Both the position numbers and the translations under genes were made by a program. Below the pieces are notes generated by a model. It had not been told where the DNA came from. It made no database searches and saw only the letters and a program-made list of their open reading frames with translations. From a bacterium (lineage in GTDB: Bacteria; Zhuqueibacterota; Zhuqueibacteria; Zhuqueibacterales; Zhuqueibacteraceae): a stretch of DNA of 64,000 bases. The stretch lies in NCBI GenBank assembly GCA_023150945.1, contig JAKLJX010000015.1, forward strand, positions 62,001 through 126,000. The letters run 5' to 3'. Positions within the stretch are counted from its first letter, which is position 1. Each line of letters opens with the position of its first letter. Of this stretch, positions 23,802 to 33,900 are shown piece by piece.

Positions 23802-26800
23802 ATGAGAACAAGATTTTCCAACGTGCTGGCCGCCGGCTTCTTGCTGGCGTTTGCGTTTGCCGCCTTCGGCCAAACTGCGCGCACTGACGCAATCTGGGCG
23901 CGCCGGGTGGTCGAGGGCTCGATCACGCTGGACGGCAAATTGGATGAGCCGGCGTGGAATAACGCGGAGAGCGTTTTGATCAAATACGGCCAAAACGCCG
24001 GCGATCCCGGCAGTGGCTGGCGCAATGAAGGCGGGGCCGTACCCACCGACCCGCTGGATGCGACCCTGAAATTCCTGGTGGTGGGCAATCAATTGTATTT
24101 GGGGCTGGCGGTGAAGGACAGCTCCGTGGGCGGCGGCTTGTTCAACCGCTTTGATGGCGTGTTGATGAACCTTCGCCGCAAGGAATCTCCTGATCGTCCG
24201 GCGCCGCCGTTTGAATATTTCTACGGCTGGGTGACGGAACCGTGGGCAGATCCGGCCACCGGAAACATCGGCGCCTTGCCGAGCTTTTTTGGCGCTGCGG
24301 GCGGCCCGCGCACGCCCGAGAATTTAGAAATTTGGGATGCCGTGACCACGGTGCAAGGCATCAGCAATTCCGATACCCTGCCCGATGTTGGTTACACGAT
24401 GGAATTCCGGCTGAACCTGACCCCGCGCGGCTATGACGTGACGCGGCCCCAGGGCGACATCGTCAGCTTCAACATTTCGATTTATGACACGGACTGGCAA
24501 TGGCCGGTGATTCCGGGCAAGCTGAGCGGCAACCGCACGTGGTTCCAGGGTCCGTTCAGCGCGCCGCTGAGCAACACCGTTCGCATTCATGCGCGGCCGG
24601 ACGTGACCGTCAGCTCCGGCGAGGTTCCGGAAGTGGAGCCTGAGCTGATCGTCCCCAACGCCGAGCACTACAACGCGCCGGAAATCGACGGCATTCTGGA
24701 TGAGGCGGTTTGGGCGAAGGCTCCGAGTTTCGACGTGCGCTTCGGCGATACCGCGCTGCGCGAGACTTATCCCAGCATCGGCCCGCTTGCCAGCGGCCAG
24801 TTCCAGCCGGAAGTCGGCGGCGGCCGCGCCGCGGTGCTGGATCCGGGCGACGCGACGTTCAAATACTTTTTCAAGGGCGACTGGTTGTATGTTGGCGTGG
24901 ATGTGCGCGACGGCGCGGTGATTGCCGTGGACACCGACGCACAGTGGGACGGCATCCGCTTCATGATCAATGATCGCGTGGCGCGCGATCCGGAGAATCA
25001 CGATCTCATCGGCCGCGAATTTATTGTGCGGTTCGATGCCACGGGAAAACCGGTGACTGGCGGCTATTTGACTGACCTGCTGCCCCTGGGCGGCGCCGCG
25101 GTAGGCGTCACCATGAAGCCCAATACCACCATCAACAATCCTGCTGATGTGGATGAAGGCTTCTTCATCGAGTTGGCTATCGATCTGACCAAGCTCGGCT
25201 ATCCCGGCGGCCGCGGCGATGGCGTGGCCTGGCTGGGCGCGTTGTTGTTTGACGGCGATACGCGTCCCAACCCGACGGATGATTACGGCAACTGGACCTG
25301 GTGGTTCAAGGAGCGCGGCAATAACGCCTCGCCGGTGTGGGCGTACATGGATCCGAATACGTTCGTTCCCGGCGGCGAGCCCGGTGCTCGCGAACGCGCG
25401 GACGCGGTCTGGGCGCGCACCGTGGTGGATGGCACGATCACGCTCGACGGCAAACTGGACGAACCCGCCTGGTCCAAGGCGGAACCGGTCCGGCTGCAAT
25501 ATGGCAAAGATGCCGGCATCCCCGGCAGCGGCTGGCGCAATGAAGGCGGGGCCGTGCCCACCGACCCGCTGGATGCGACCTTGAAGTTTTTGGTGGTGGG
25601 CAATCAATTGTATTTGGGCGTGGCAGTGAAAGACAGCTCCGTGGGCGGCGGCCTGTTCAACCGCTTCGACGGCGTGTTGATGAACATTCGGCGGAAGGAA
25701 TCTCCGGATCGTCCGGCGCCGTCGTTTGAATATTTCTATGGCTGGGTAACGGAACCGTGGGCCGATCCGGCAACGGGAAACATCGGCGCATTGCCGAGCT
25801 TTTTCGGCGCTGCCGGCGGCCCGCGCACGCCGGAGAATTTGGAGATTTGGGATGCCGTGACCACGGTGGCAGGCATTACCAATTCCGATACGGTGCCGGA
25901 TGCGGGCTACACCATGGAATTCCGGCTGAACCTGACCCCGCGCGGCTATGACGTGACGCGGCCCGAAGGCGATATCGTCAGTTTCAACATTTCGATCTAT
26001 GACACCGACTGGCAATGGCCGGTGATTCCGGGCAAGCTGAGCGGCAACCGCACCTGGTTCCAGGGTCCGTTCAGCGCGCCGCTGAGCAACACCGTGCGCA
26101 TTCATGCGCGGCCGGATGTGACCGTCAACACTCAGACGCTGCCGGAGCTGGGCCCGGAGTTGATCATTCCCAACGCGGTGAATTATGCCACGCCCGCGAT
26201 CGACGGCCAGTTGAACGAGCCGGTGTGGGCCAAGGCGCCGAGTTTTGACGTGCGCTTCGGCGATACCGCGCTGCGGGCGACCTATCCCAGCATTGGCCCG
26301 CTTGCCAGCGGCCAGTTCCAGCCGGAAGTCGGCGGCGGGCGCGCCGCGGTTCTGGATCCCGGCGACGCCACGTTCAAATATTTCTTCAAAGATGATATGC
26401 TGTACCTCGGCGTGGATGCGCGCGACGGCGCCGTGATTGCGGTGGACACCGATGCGCAATGGGACGGCATCCGCTTCATGATCAACGATCGCGTCGTGCG
26501 CGAGCCGGACAATCATGATCTCTTGGGACGCGAAGTCATCGTGCGTTTCGACCCGGCCGGCCAAACCGTTCTCGGAGGCTCGTTGGTTACGGAGGTAGCC
26601 GATGCGGTCACCGCGGCAGTTACCATGAAGCCCAATACCACGATCAACAACCCCGCGGATGTGGATGAAGGCTTTTTCATTGAGTTGGCCATCGATCTGA
26701 CCAAGGTCGGTTATCCCGCCGGCCGCGGCGATGGCGTGATTTTCCTGGGTGCCTTGTTGTTCGATGGCGACACCCGCCCGAATCCCACCGATGACTACGG

Positions 26801-27200
26801 CAACTGGACGTGGTGGTTCAAAGAGCGCGGCAATAACGCCTCGCCGGTGTGGGCTTATATGGATCCCAACACCATCGTCACTGGCGTGCAAGACCGCGCC
26901 GGCGCGGAAGGCCTCCCGCAGGTTTTCACCCTCTACGGCAACTATCCCAATCCGTTCAATCCCTCCACGACGATCAGCTTCGGCATGCCCGAGGCCGGCT
27001 TGGTGACGCTCAAGGTGTACGACATCCTCGGGCGCAGCGTGCTGGTCAAGGAACTGGGCATGAAAGCGGCCGGCCGGCATGAAGCCGTATTCGAAGCCAA
27101 AGACTTCACCTCCGGCGCGTATTTCTATCGTTTGCAGATGACTGCCCCGAGCGGAAAGAAGCAATCGACCCTCTACGGCAGAATGATGGTAATCAAATAA
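23802..27200 (+). CDS. Secreted protein with duplicated CBM9-like modules and sorting domain
   Basis: The 1132-residue protein begins with a signal peptide (MRTRFSNVLAAGFLLAFAFAAFGQ). It then contains two ~505-residue copies of the same pair of CBM9/DOMON-like beta-sandwich modules. Each copy has a first module opening ITLDGKLDEPAW and a second opening IDG(I/Q)L(D/N)E(A/P)VWAKAPSF. The DNA period is 1515 bp and the copies are highly similar. The C-terminus (YGNYPNPFNPSTTISF ... SGAYFYRLQM) is a type IX secretion sorting domain. CBM9-like modules bind sugars or haem in exported proteins; no catalytic domain is seen. It is probably a cell-surface binding protein, co-transcribed with the LacI gene. 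Confidence 0.85.
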   Translation: MRTRFSNVLAAGFLLAFAFAAFGQTARTDAIWARRVVEGSITLDGKLDEPAWNNAESVLIKYGQNAGDPGSGWRNEGGAVPTDPLDATLKFLVVGNQLYLGLAVKDSSVGGGLFNRFDGVLMNLRRKESPDRPAPPFEYFYGWVTEPWADPATGNIGALPSFFGAAGGPRTPENLEIWDAVTTVQGISNSDTLPDVGYTMEFRLNLTPRGYDVTRPQGDIVSFNISIYDTDWQWPVIPGKLSGNRTWFQGPFSAPLSNTVRIHARPDVTVSSGEVPEVEPELIVPNAEHYNAPEIDGILDEAVWAKAPSFDVRFGDTALRETYPSIGPLASGQFQPEVGGGRAAVLDPGDATFKYFFKGDWLYVGVDVRDGAVIAVDTDAQWDGIRFMINDRVARDPENHDLIGREFIVRFDATGKPVTGGYLTDLLPLGGAAVGVTMKPNTTINNPADVDEGFFIELAIDLTKLGYPGGRGDGVAWLGALLFDGDTRPNPTDDYGNWTWWFKERGNNASPVWAYMDPNTFVPGGEPGARERADAVWARTVVDGTITLDGKLDEPAWSKAEPVRLQYGKDAGIPGSGWRNEGGAVPTDPLDATLKFLVVGNQLYLGVAVKDSSVGGGLFNRFDGVLMNIRRKESPDRPAPSFEYFYGWVTEPWADPATGNIGALPSFFGAAGGPRTPENLEIWDAVTTVAGITNSDTVPDAGYTMEFRLNLTPRGYDVTRPEGDIVSFNISIYDTDWQWPVIPGKLSGNRTWFQGPFSAPLSNTVRIHARPDVTVNTQTLPELGPELIIPNAVNYATPAIDGQLNEPVWAKAPSFDVRFGDTALRATYPSIGPLASGQFQPEVGGGRAAVLDPGDATFKYFFKDDMLYLGVDARDGAVIAVDTDAQWDGIRFMINDRVVREPDNHDLLGREVIVRFDPAGQTVLGGSLVTEVADAVTAAVTMKPNTTINNPADVDEGFFIELAIDLTKVGYPAGRGDGVIFLGALLFDGDTRPNPTDDYGNWTWWFKERGNNASPVWAYMDPNTIVTGVQDRAGAEGLPQVFTLYGNYPNPFNPSTTISFGMPEAGLVTLKVYDILGRSVLVKELGMKAAGRHEAVFEAKDFTSGAYFYRLQMTAPSGKKQSTLYGRMMVIK

Positions 27201-27217
27201 GGCCATGCGGCCTCAAT

Positions 27218-27251
27218 GAGCCTTCCGGAGTGCAAGCTCCGGAAGGCTCAC
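27218..27251 (+). terminator. Terminator-like hairpin after the CBM9-like gene
   Basis: TGAGCCTTCCGGAG pairs perfectly with CTCCGGAAGGCTCA around a 6-nt loop, 18 bp after the stop codon. There is no T-run, so it may stabilise the mRNA end rather than terminate transcription. Confidence 0.5.
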
Positions 27252-27314
27252 TTGCTGTGCAGTTGTCGCATTCATGAGAATTCGTGTCAGCGGTGCAGCT
27301 CACACGACCACGCA

Positions 27315-27556
27315 AAGTCGAATTCCATGGCACAGGCCAATAGCCCAAGGGGCAAAATGTAGCAGCGAAGGGCAACGCCCTGGGAAATCGGTAATCATGA
27401 GGTATCACCAAGCCCCGACCGGGGCGCCCTCGAACCACGTCAGGAATGCCGCCCCGTCAGGGCGATATGCAATGAATTTTCCCGGTTCCCAGGGCGCCGC
27501 CCAGGGGCCGTTACATGGGGTCAAGTTGGCCTTTTATCACGATGAGAGTATGCCAT
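27315..27556 (+). repeat. Dispersed ~250-bp structured repeat, copy B
   Basis: It has the same ordered landmarks as copy A, including GGGCAACGCCCTGGGAAA, ATCACCAAGCCCC, CCCAGGGCGCCGCCC and GTTACATG. It lies ~320 bp upstream of copy C in the same orientation. Confidence 0.8.
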
Positions 27557-27599
27557 GGGGCGCGGCAAGTTAGAATAACATTATGAAAGATTCTTGCCC

Positions 27600-27767
27600 A
27601 CAAAGCAACCGTTTGCACCGCGGAGCCGCGGAGAGCGCGGAGTTTCAAAATCAAGAGAGTCCTTCTTCGCGATCTTCGCGATCTTCGCGTCTTCGCGGTG
27701 AGCCTTTGAAGTGAATGACACGGCAGTGTGCCTCGATCTTCACAGGATCCTTGCTGGATGACAGTTG
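27600..27767. repeat. CGCGGAG / CTTCGCG repeat with GTCATYCAG-family core
   Basis: CACCGCGGAGCCGCGGAGAG and CGCGATCTTCGCGTCTTCG-type words are followed by ATCTTCACAGGATCCTTGC at 27739. That last word is the reverse-orientation core also found in the tandem array and at 1020 and 39392. Confidence 0.6.
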
Positions 27768-27876
27768 GATGACAGTGGTGGTGGATACTTCGTGCGAGAC
27801 AACAGTGTATGAATCGGGCTTATTGCTGCCCGCGGGTTTTAGATTTCAGCTTGTCTAAAATCTGGCGTAGAACGTA

Positions 27877-28138
27877 AAGTCGATTCTTTTCGCACAGATC
27901 AACAGCCTGAAGGGGGCGAAATGTAGCAGCGCAGGGCAACGCCCCGGAAAAGCCGCAATCGGGAGAAATCACCAAGCCCCAAAGGGGCGCCATAAAGCCA
28001 GGTCAGGAAGGCCGCCTCTGCAGGGCTAGGCGCGATAGATTTTATCGGTCCCAGGGCGCTGCCCAGGGGCCGTTACATGCGGCCGCGTTGGGGGCAAACC
28101 GGTCTTCTAAAGAAGAAAGTGTATGGTTAACGCTGTAG
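27877..28138 (+). repeat. Dispersed ~250-bp structured repeat, copy C
   Basis: Landmarks as in copies A and B: AGTCGATTC, GTAGCAGCG, GGGCAACGCCCC, ATCACCAAGCCCC, GCAGGGCTAG, CCCAGGGCGCTGCCC, GTGTATGGTTAACG. It ends ~105 bp upstream of the receptor gene. Confidence 0.8.
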
Positions 28139-28243
28139 AACGAAATGACCGCTAGAAATCAAAACTAACTCAGAAATAATTCTGCGATTTGTTTTCTTCG
28201 AAACCCTCTAAAGTCCCACGTTCATTTTGGCAGAGAGGCGAGT

Positions 28244-30925
28244 ATGTTCCTTCCAATGCTTCCAGTCCGCAGTCCTTTCCATCGCCGGCCGGGATGGCAA
28301 AGGCAAATGCCCACGATGATTTTGGCTTTTCTGCTCATGATTGGTTCGGTTGCCCATGCCGGCACCACCGGCAAGCTCTCGGGCCGTGTCTTGGACACGC
28401 AGAAGCAGCCGCTGCCCGGCGCGAGCGTCGTGTTGGCGGGAACCGCGCTGGGCGCCGCCGCCGATGCCGAAGGCTACTACAACATTCTCAACATCCCGCC
28501 CGGAACGTATCGCGTGCAGTACAGCATCATCGGCTACCAAACGATGGTGATCCAAAACATTTTGATTACCAGCGACAAGACCACGGTACAGAACGTCGAG
28601 TTGAGCGAGGAGACGCTCGCCGGTGAGGAAGTGGTGGTGACGGCGCAGCGCCCCGTCGTCGAGACGAATTTGACCAGTTCCGTGGCCACGGTCACCAGTG
28701 AGAATATTGCCACGCTGCCGGTGCAGGAGCTGAATGACGTGGTGAATCTGCAGGCGGGCGTGGTGGACGGCCACTTTCGCGGCGGCCGCCTGGGCGAGGT
28801 GCAATACCAGATCAACGGCGTCACGGTCAACAATCCCTACGACAATAACTCGACCCTGCGCATCGATCGTTCGCTGTTGCAGGAGGTGCAGGTCATCAGC
28901 GGCACGTTCGATGCGGAATACGGCCAGGCGATGAGCGGCGTGGTCAATGCCGTGCTCAAGACCGGCGCGGATTTTTTCAAGTGGAATGCCGAAGCGTTTG
29001 CGAGCGACTATGTGTTTACCAGCGGCGATCGCCGTAGAGTGAATGATGAATTCCGGCCGCTGGCCCGGCAGAATTATCAGCTCAGCGTGAGCGGGCCGGT
29101 GGGTTTGCCCAAAACCTATTTTATTGTCAGCGGGCGGCGCTACGTGGATGACGGTTACATCTATGGCGTTCGGGCCTTCAATCCCACGGACCGCGCGGAT
29201 TTTCAAAGCCGGGTGTTCACGCCCACCGGCGACAGCGCCGAGGTGCCGCTGGCCTACTCGCGGGAGTGGTCGGGCCTGGTGAAAATCACGAATCGCGCGT
29301 GGAACAACCTCGAACTGTCCTATCAAGCCCTGGGCAACTGGATTGACAACAAGCGCTACAATTTCAGCTTTTTCTTTAACCCTGACGGCGCTTCCAAGCA
29401 ACGCACCTATTCGCTCGTTCATGGCTTCGATGTGACGCATACGGTTTCCAAGAACACGTTTTACAATTTGAGCTTCCGGCAGAATCTGTTCGACTATCAT
29501 GACTTCGTGTATGAGGATTTTGATGATCCGCGCTATGACGCGGCCGGCCCGGCGCAAGGCGATGCCAACTACAACCTGGGAGTGAGCGTGCAAGGTGTCG
29601 ATCTCAATCGCTTCAAACAACGCACCAACAGCTTCGTTTTCAAAGGCAGCCTGACCAGCCAGGTGAAGCGTGATCATTTGCTCAAACTCGGCGCCGAATT
29701 CCAATCCTCGGATTTGAGCTTCGGCGTGCCGGGGCTGATTTACAGCCCGGGCGGCACCTTGATCGAGCGCCGTCTGTTCAGCACGCCGCTGTATTCGTTT
29801 CAAGAGCTGGAAACCTACAATCCCATTACGTTCGCGGCTTATGCGCAGGATCAAATCGAATGGCAGGATTTGATCGTGCGCGCGGGCGCGCGCTGGGAAT
29901 ACTTCGACGCGCGCGCGACGCTGCCCAGCGATTTGCAGAATCCCGCGAACGCGATTCAAGGCGCGCCGCAATCCGTGCCGCGCTCGACCACGGCGAAATC
30001 CTCGCTGGCGCCGCGCATCGGCGTGTCGTATCCCATCTCCACCACGGCGGCGCTGTTCTTTGCGTATGGCCATTTCTATCAATATCCCGGCCTCGGCCAG
30101 CTCTTCAATAATTCCGATTACTCGCTGTTGAGCGAGCTGCAAGCGGGCGCGAGCAACTACAGCGTGTTCGGCAATCCCGACATCAAGCCCGAGCGCACGG
30201 TGCAATACGAGTTCGGCTACAAGCACGCGCTTACGGATTTCCTCGGCCTGGATTTCAGCATCTTCTACAAAGACATTCGCGACTTGCTGGGCGTGGAATT
30301 CATTTCAACCTATGCGGCCGCGGAGTATGCGCGCTTGACCAACGTCGATTTCGGCAACGTGCTCGGTTTCACCATCGCGCTCGATCAGCGCCGCCTCGGC
30401 CTGATCAGCACCATGCTCGATTACACCTGGCAGCGCGCGCAGGGCAACTCCAGCGATCCGCGCGAAACCGCGACGCGCGCCTCGGCCGGCGAAGACCCGC
30501 GGCCGCGGCAAGTGCCGCTCAACTGGGACCAGCGCCATACACTCAACGCAACGATCACCCTCGACCAGCCCGGTGATTTTGCCATCAGCACCATCCTCCG
30601 CTACGGCGGCGGCCAGCCCTATACGCCGGAAATCGGGTCCGGCTTCGGCGCCGATTTGGAAGCCAACTCCGGCCGCAAGCCCGCGTTCGTGCTGGTGGAC
30701 GTGCGCGCGGAGAAATTCTTCCAACTTGCCGGCTTTGACATGAGCGCGTTCCTGCGCGGCTTCAACGTGTTGGATGGCCGTTACTCCAACGGCTTCATCT
30801 TCAGCAGCACCGGCAGCCCGGACTATTCTTTGAATCCTGAAACCGATCGCACGACGCTCGCCGATCCGAACCGCTACTATCCGCCGCGCCGCCTCGAAGT
30901 GGGATTGACGGTGAGCGCCCGCTAG
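28244..30925 (+). CDS. TonB-dependent outer-membrane receptor with regulatory-like domain
   Basis: The 893-residue protein has a signal peptide within its first ~39 residues. A carboxypeptidase-regulatory-like beta-sandwich follows (KLSGRVLDTQKQPLPGASVV), then a TonB-box-like GEEVVVTAQRP and a plug domain (LNDVVNLQAGVV ... FDAEYGQAMSGVVNAV). The rest is a ~600-residue barrel ending at the aromatic-rich C-terminus. This layout is common for FCB importers of glycans or other large ligands and for T9SS-linked surface complexes. It heads a set with the large exported protein at 30988 and a PorV-like protein at 35359, and would use the TonB/ExbBD genes at 3.4-6.1 kb or others elsewhere. The ligand is unknown. 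Confidence 0.92.
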   Translation: MFLPMLPVRSPFHRRPGWQRQMPTMILAFLLMIGSVAHAGTTGKLSGRVLDTQKQPLPGASVVLAGTALGAAADAEGYYNILNIPPGTYRVQYSIIGYQTMVIQNILITSDKTTVQNVELSEETLAGEEVVVTAQRPVVETNLTSSVATVTSENIATLPVQELNDVVNLQAGVVDGHFRGGRLGEVQYQINGVTVNNPYDNNSTLRIDRSLLQEVQVISGTFDAEYGQAMSGVVNAVLKTGADFFKWNAEAFASDYVFTSGDRRRVNDEFRPLARQNYQLSVSGPVGLPKTYFIVSGRRYVDDGYIYGVRAFNPTDRADFQSRVFTPTGDSAEVPLAYSREWSGLVKITNRAWNNLELSYQALGNWIDNKRYNFSFFFNPDGASKQRTYSLVHGFDVTHTVSKNTFYNLSFRQNLFDYHDFVYEDFDDPRYDAAGPAQGDANYNLGVSVQGVDLNRFKQRTNSFVFKGSLTSQVKRDHLLKLGAEFQSSDLSFGVPGLIYSPGGTLIERRLFSTPLYSFQELETYNPITFAAYAQDQIEWQDLIVRAGARWEYFDARATLPSDLQNPANAIQGAPQSVPRSTTAKSSLAPRIGVSYPISTTAALFFAYGHFYQYPGLGQLFNNSDYSLLSELQAGASNYSVFGNPDIKPERTVQYEFGYKHALTDFLGLDFSIFYKDIRDLLGVEFISTYAAAEYARLTNVDFGNVLGFTIALDQRRLGLISTMLDYTWQRAQGNSSDPRETATRASAGEDPRPRQVPLNWDQRHTLNATITLDQPGDFAISTILRYGGGQPYTPEIGSGFGADLEANSGRKPAFVLVDVRAEKFFQLAGFDMSAFLRGFNVLDGRYSNGFIFSSTGSPDYSLNPETDRTTLADPNRYYPPRRLEVGLTVSAR

Positions 30926-30987
30926 GCCTGTTGGCCGCGACACGCAGCGCTGCTTTGGCCTTTCGTTCAGTCAAGGAGACTCAAGTT

Positions 30988-33900
30988 ATGAAATGCAGAC
31001 TCATGTTGTGTATCTCGTGGTTGGCGCTAGTTGCCGCCGCTCATGCCCAGCTCCAGCCGGTGGTGCCGCCGGAAAAACGCGGGCGTGTCGATGCCGAGCG
31101 CCAGGGCACGCACGATGCCGCCAGCATCCGCACCTTTTTCTATAATTATGGCATGGTCGGCGATTATCCGCCCGATCCCATCGGCGTCGATCTCAGCGTG
31201 TTTCATTCCGCCGAAGTGCCCAAAGGCAGCGGCTTGAACTATACCGACGGCATTACGCCGTTCGTGCTGGCGCGCATTCAGGAAAACAACGGCAAAACCT
31301 CACACCTCATGGAAACCGGCTTTCGCGAGCGGCAACAAGCCAGTCCCTATCGCAATCGCATCATGCGTTTCGAGCCGCGCCCGGGATTTTTCCAACCCGA
31401 TCCCGGGATCAACAAGGGCCGCTCGCCCGCGATCAGCAACGATCCGCGCACCTGGCCTGATCTCTGGCCGGACAAGGAGAATGATCCCGATGATCCCGGA
31501 TGGACCGGCAGTTGGAACGGCTACTTCGGCAAGCGGCCCAATGCCGATCAGGAAAGCTACACCGTGATGGACGACGACTTCTATGATGCCTGGGATTTCT
31601 ATCCCGACAAGCGTGATTCCACGCGCCGCGGCTTGGGCCTGCGCATCGAGGTGCGCGGCTTTCAGTGGGCCAATCCGCAATCCTCCAATGTGATCTTCTG
31701 GCACTATGACATCACCAATGAAGGCACCACCGACTACAACGAGAATATCATCTTCGGCTTGTACATGGATTCCGGCGTGGGCGGCTCTTCGATTTCATGC
31801 GACGGCATCGCAGAATCGGATGATGACAACGCCTTCTACACCAAGCGCGGCAATCTCAATCTCGTTTACACCTGGGACAAAGGCGGCCACGGCGATGCCC
31901 TGGGCACCAATTGCTATCCCACCGGCTATTTGGGCTATGGTTATTTGGAAACGCCGGGCAAACCGTTCGACGGCAGCGACAACGACTATGACGGCATCAT
32001 CGATGAAAAACGCGACGGCGGACCGGGACAACTCATCACCGGGCAGGACAACATCAAAGCCTATTTCCTGGCGAATTACAATCAGGCGGATTTCGAGCGC
32101 GAACACGGCACCGTCGAAAGCCGTTCGGCTTATCGCGCCGGCCGCTGGTGGACCGGGGATGAAGATTTTGACTGGGTGGCGGAGTTGCATGACACCGGCG
32201 CCGACGGCGTGTTTGGCACCAATGACACCGGCGAGGGCGACGGCATTCCCACCAACGGTGAAACGAATTTTGACCGCACCGATCTGCACGAGTCGGATCA
32301 AATCGGCCTGACGGGTTTCAAATTCAATCGTATTCGCGCGGGCGCCGGCAACCCCAGCCAGGAAGTCGACGGGATCGTGTTTTTTGACGACGGCAAGAAC
32401 TGGCCCAAGCGTTTGTATGATCAATTCACTGACCCCGATCCGGCGAAGCGTTTCGATCCGCCGCTCGCTTTGAACTACAACATCGGTTTTGTGTTTGCCT
32501 CCGGCCCGTTCACGCTGCGGGCCGGGAAGACGGAGCGCTTCAGCCTGGCGCTGGCCTTCGGCGCGGATTTGGAAGAGCTGGAGAATACCGTCAAAATCGT
32601 GCAGCTCATCTACAACGCCAATTATCAATTCGCGGTGCCACCGCCCATGCCCACGGTCACCGCAGAGGCCGGCGATGGTTATGTGCGGCTTGCTTGGGAT
32701 GATCAAGCCGAGCGCGGCATCGATCCGGTCACGCTCGAAAATGACTTCGAAGGTTACCGCGTTTACCGCGCCACGGATCCGGAATTTCGCGACGTCAAGG
32801 TCATCAGCACCGGCCGCGGCACCGGGCCGCTGGGCAACGGCAAGCCGCTGGCGCAGTTCGATTTGGTCAATGACAAAAAAGGCTTCTCCTCGCAAGTGGT
32901 GGAGGGGGTGGCGTATTATTTGGGCAACAACACCGGCCTGGCGCACACCTTTATCGACACCACCGTGACGAACGGCCAGCTTTACTACTATGCGGTCACG
33001 GCCTACGATTTTGGCTCGGATTCCCTGGGCTTTTATCCCTCGGAAAATGCCATTGCGGTCTCGCGCACGCCGCGCGGCGGTACGATCTTGCCGAAGAATG
33101 TCGTCGCGGTGCGGCCGAATCCGCGGGTGCGGGGTTTCACGCGTGCCGAGGCCTCGAATACCACTCGTGTGGCGGGCCGCGGCACCGGCAGTGTTGCGGT
33201 GCAGGTGGTGAACTCCGCGCTGGTGCCGGACAATCACACCTATGAGCTGAGATTCAGAAGCCTGTTCGCGGACAGCATCCGCGCCAATGTTTTTGATTTG
33301 GTGGACATGACCGGCAACGACACGCTTTTCACCAACGGCTACGATTTGGAAGGCGCCGGCAGCGGCCTGGTCGGCAAGGGCCTGCTCCCGATCGTGAGCA
33401 CTCCCAAGACCGTCATGGTTGATTCCGCCAGCGGTTTTACGCCGGCGAGCCTCACCAACGGACGCCTGCAAGTGACATATCGCAATCCGTTGCCCATCAA
33501 TCTGAAGCGCCCCGGCTTCCCGGAAGACATGACCATCACCTTCAGCAATGTGCCGATCGATACCTCGCTGCGGGGCTTTGGCTTGCTGCGCTCGCGGCCG
33601 ACCAAGTTCCGCATTCATGCGCACACCGCCGCCGGCGACCTGCGCATGAAGTTCTATTTCCTGGACAAGGATAACGACGGCACGCTGAGTTTGCCCTTCC
33701 CGGATGAATTCATCGATGTTGTCACCTATCTTCCCAACCGGCCAACCGCCTACGAAACTTGGCGTGTGGAATTGGACACCACCGGGCAGGCGCAACGCGG
33801 CTCTCTCCAAGTGCCCACCTTGGGCGATGTTTATGAAATGAAGTTGATCTATCCCTTCGAACATGGTGAGGTATATTCGTTTTCCACCACCGGTGAGTTC

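Larger units (their letters stand above)
27201..28243. other. Repeat-rich 1-kb spacer before the TonB-dependent receptor
   Basis: No gene is seen. In order it holds a terminator-like hairpin (27218-27251), repeat copy B (27315-27556), a CGCGGAG/CTTCGCG-type repeat with the GTCATYCAG-family core (27600-27767), a weak hairpin near 27837-27865, and repeat copy C (27877-28138). Confidence 0.7.

Noticed and set aside
24324-27206. 960-residue minus-strand frame
   Set aside because: Shadow of the duplicated CBM9-like gene; its apparent repeats follow from the duplication.
27605-27617. Third LacI-type operator (GCAACCGTTTGC)
   Set aside because: Outer bases differ from the two good sites and it lies in repeat DNA 600 bp from the next gene.
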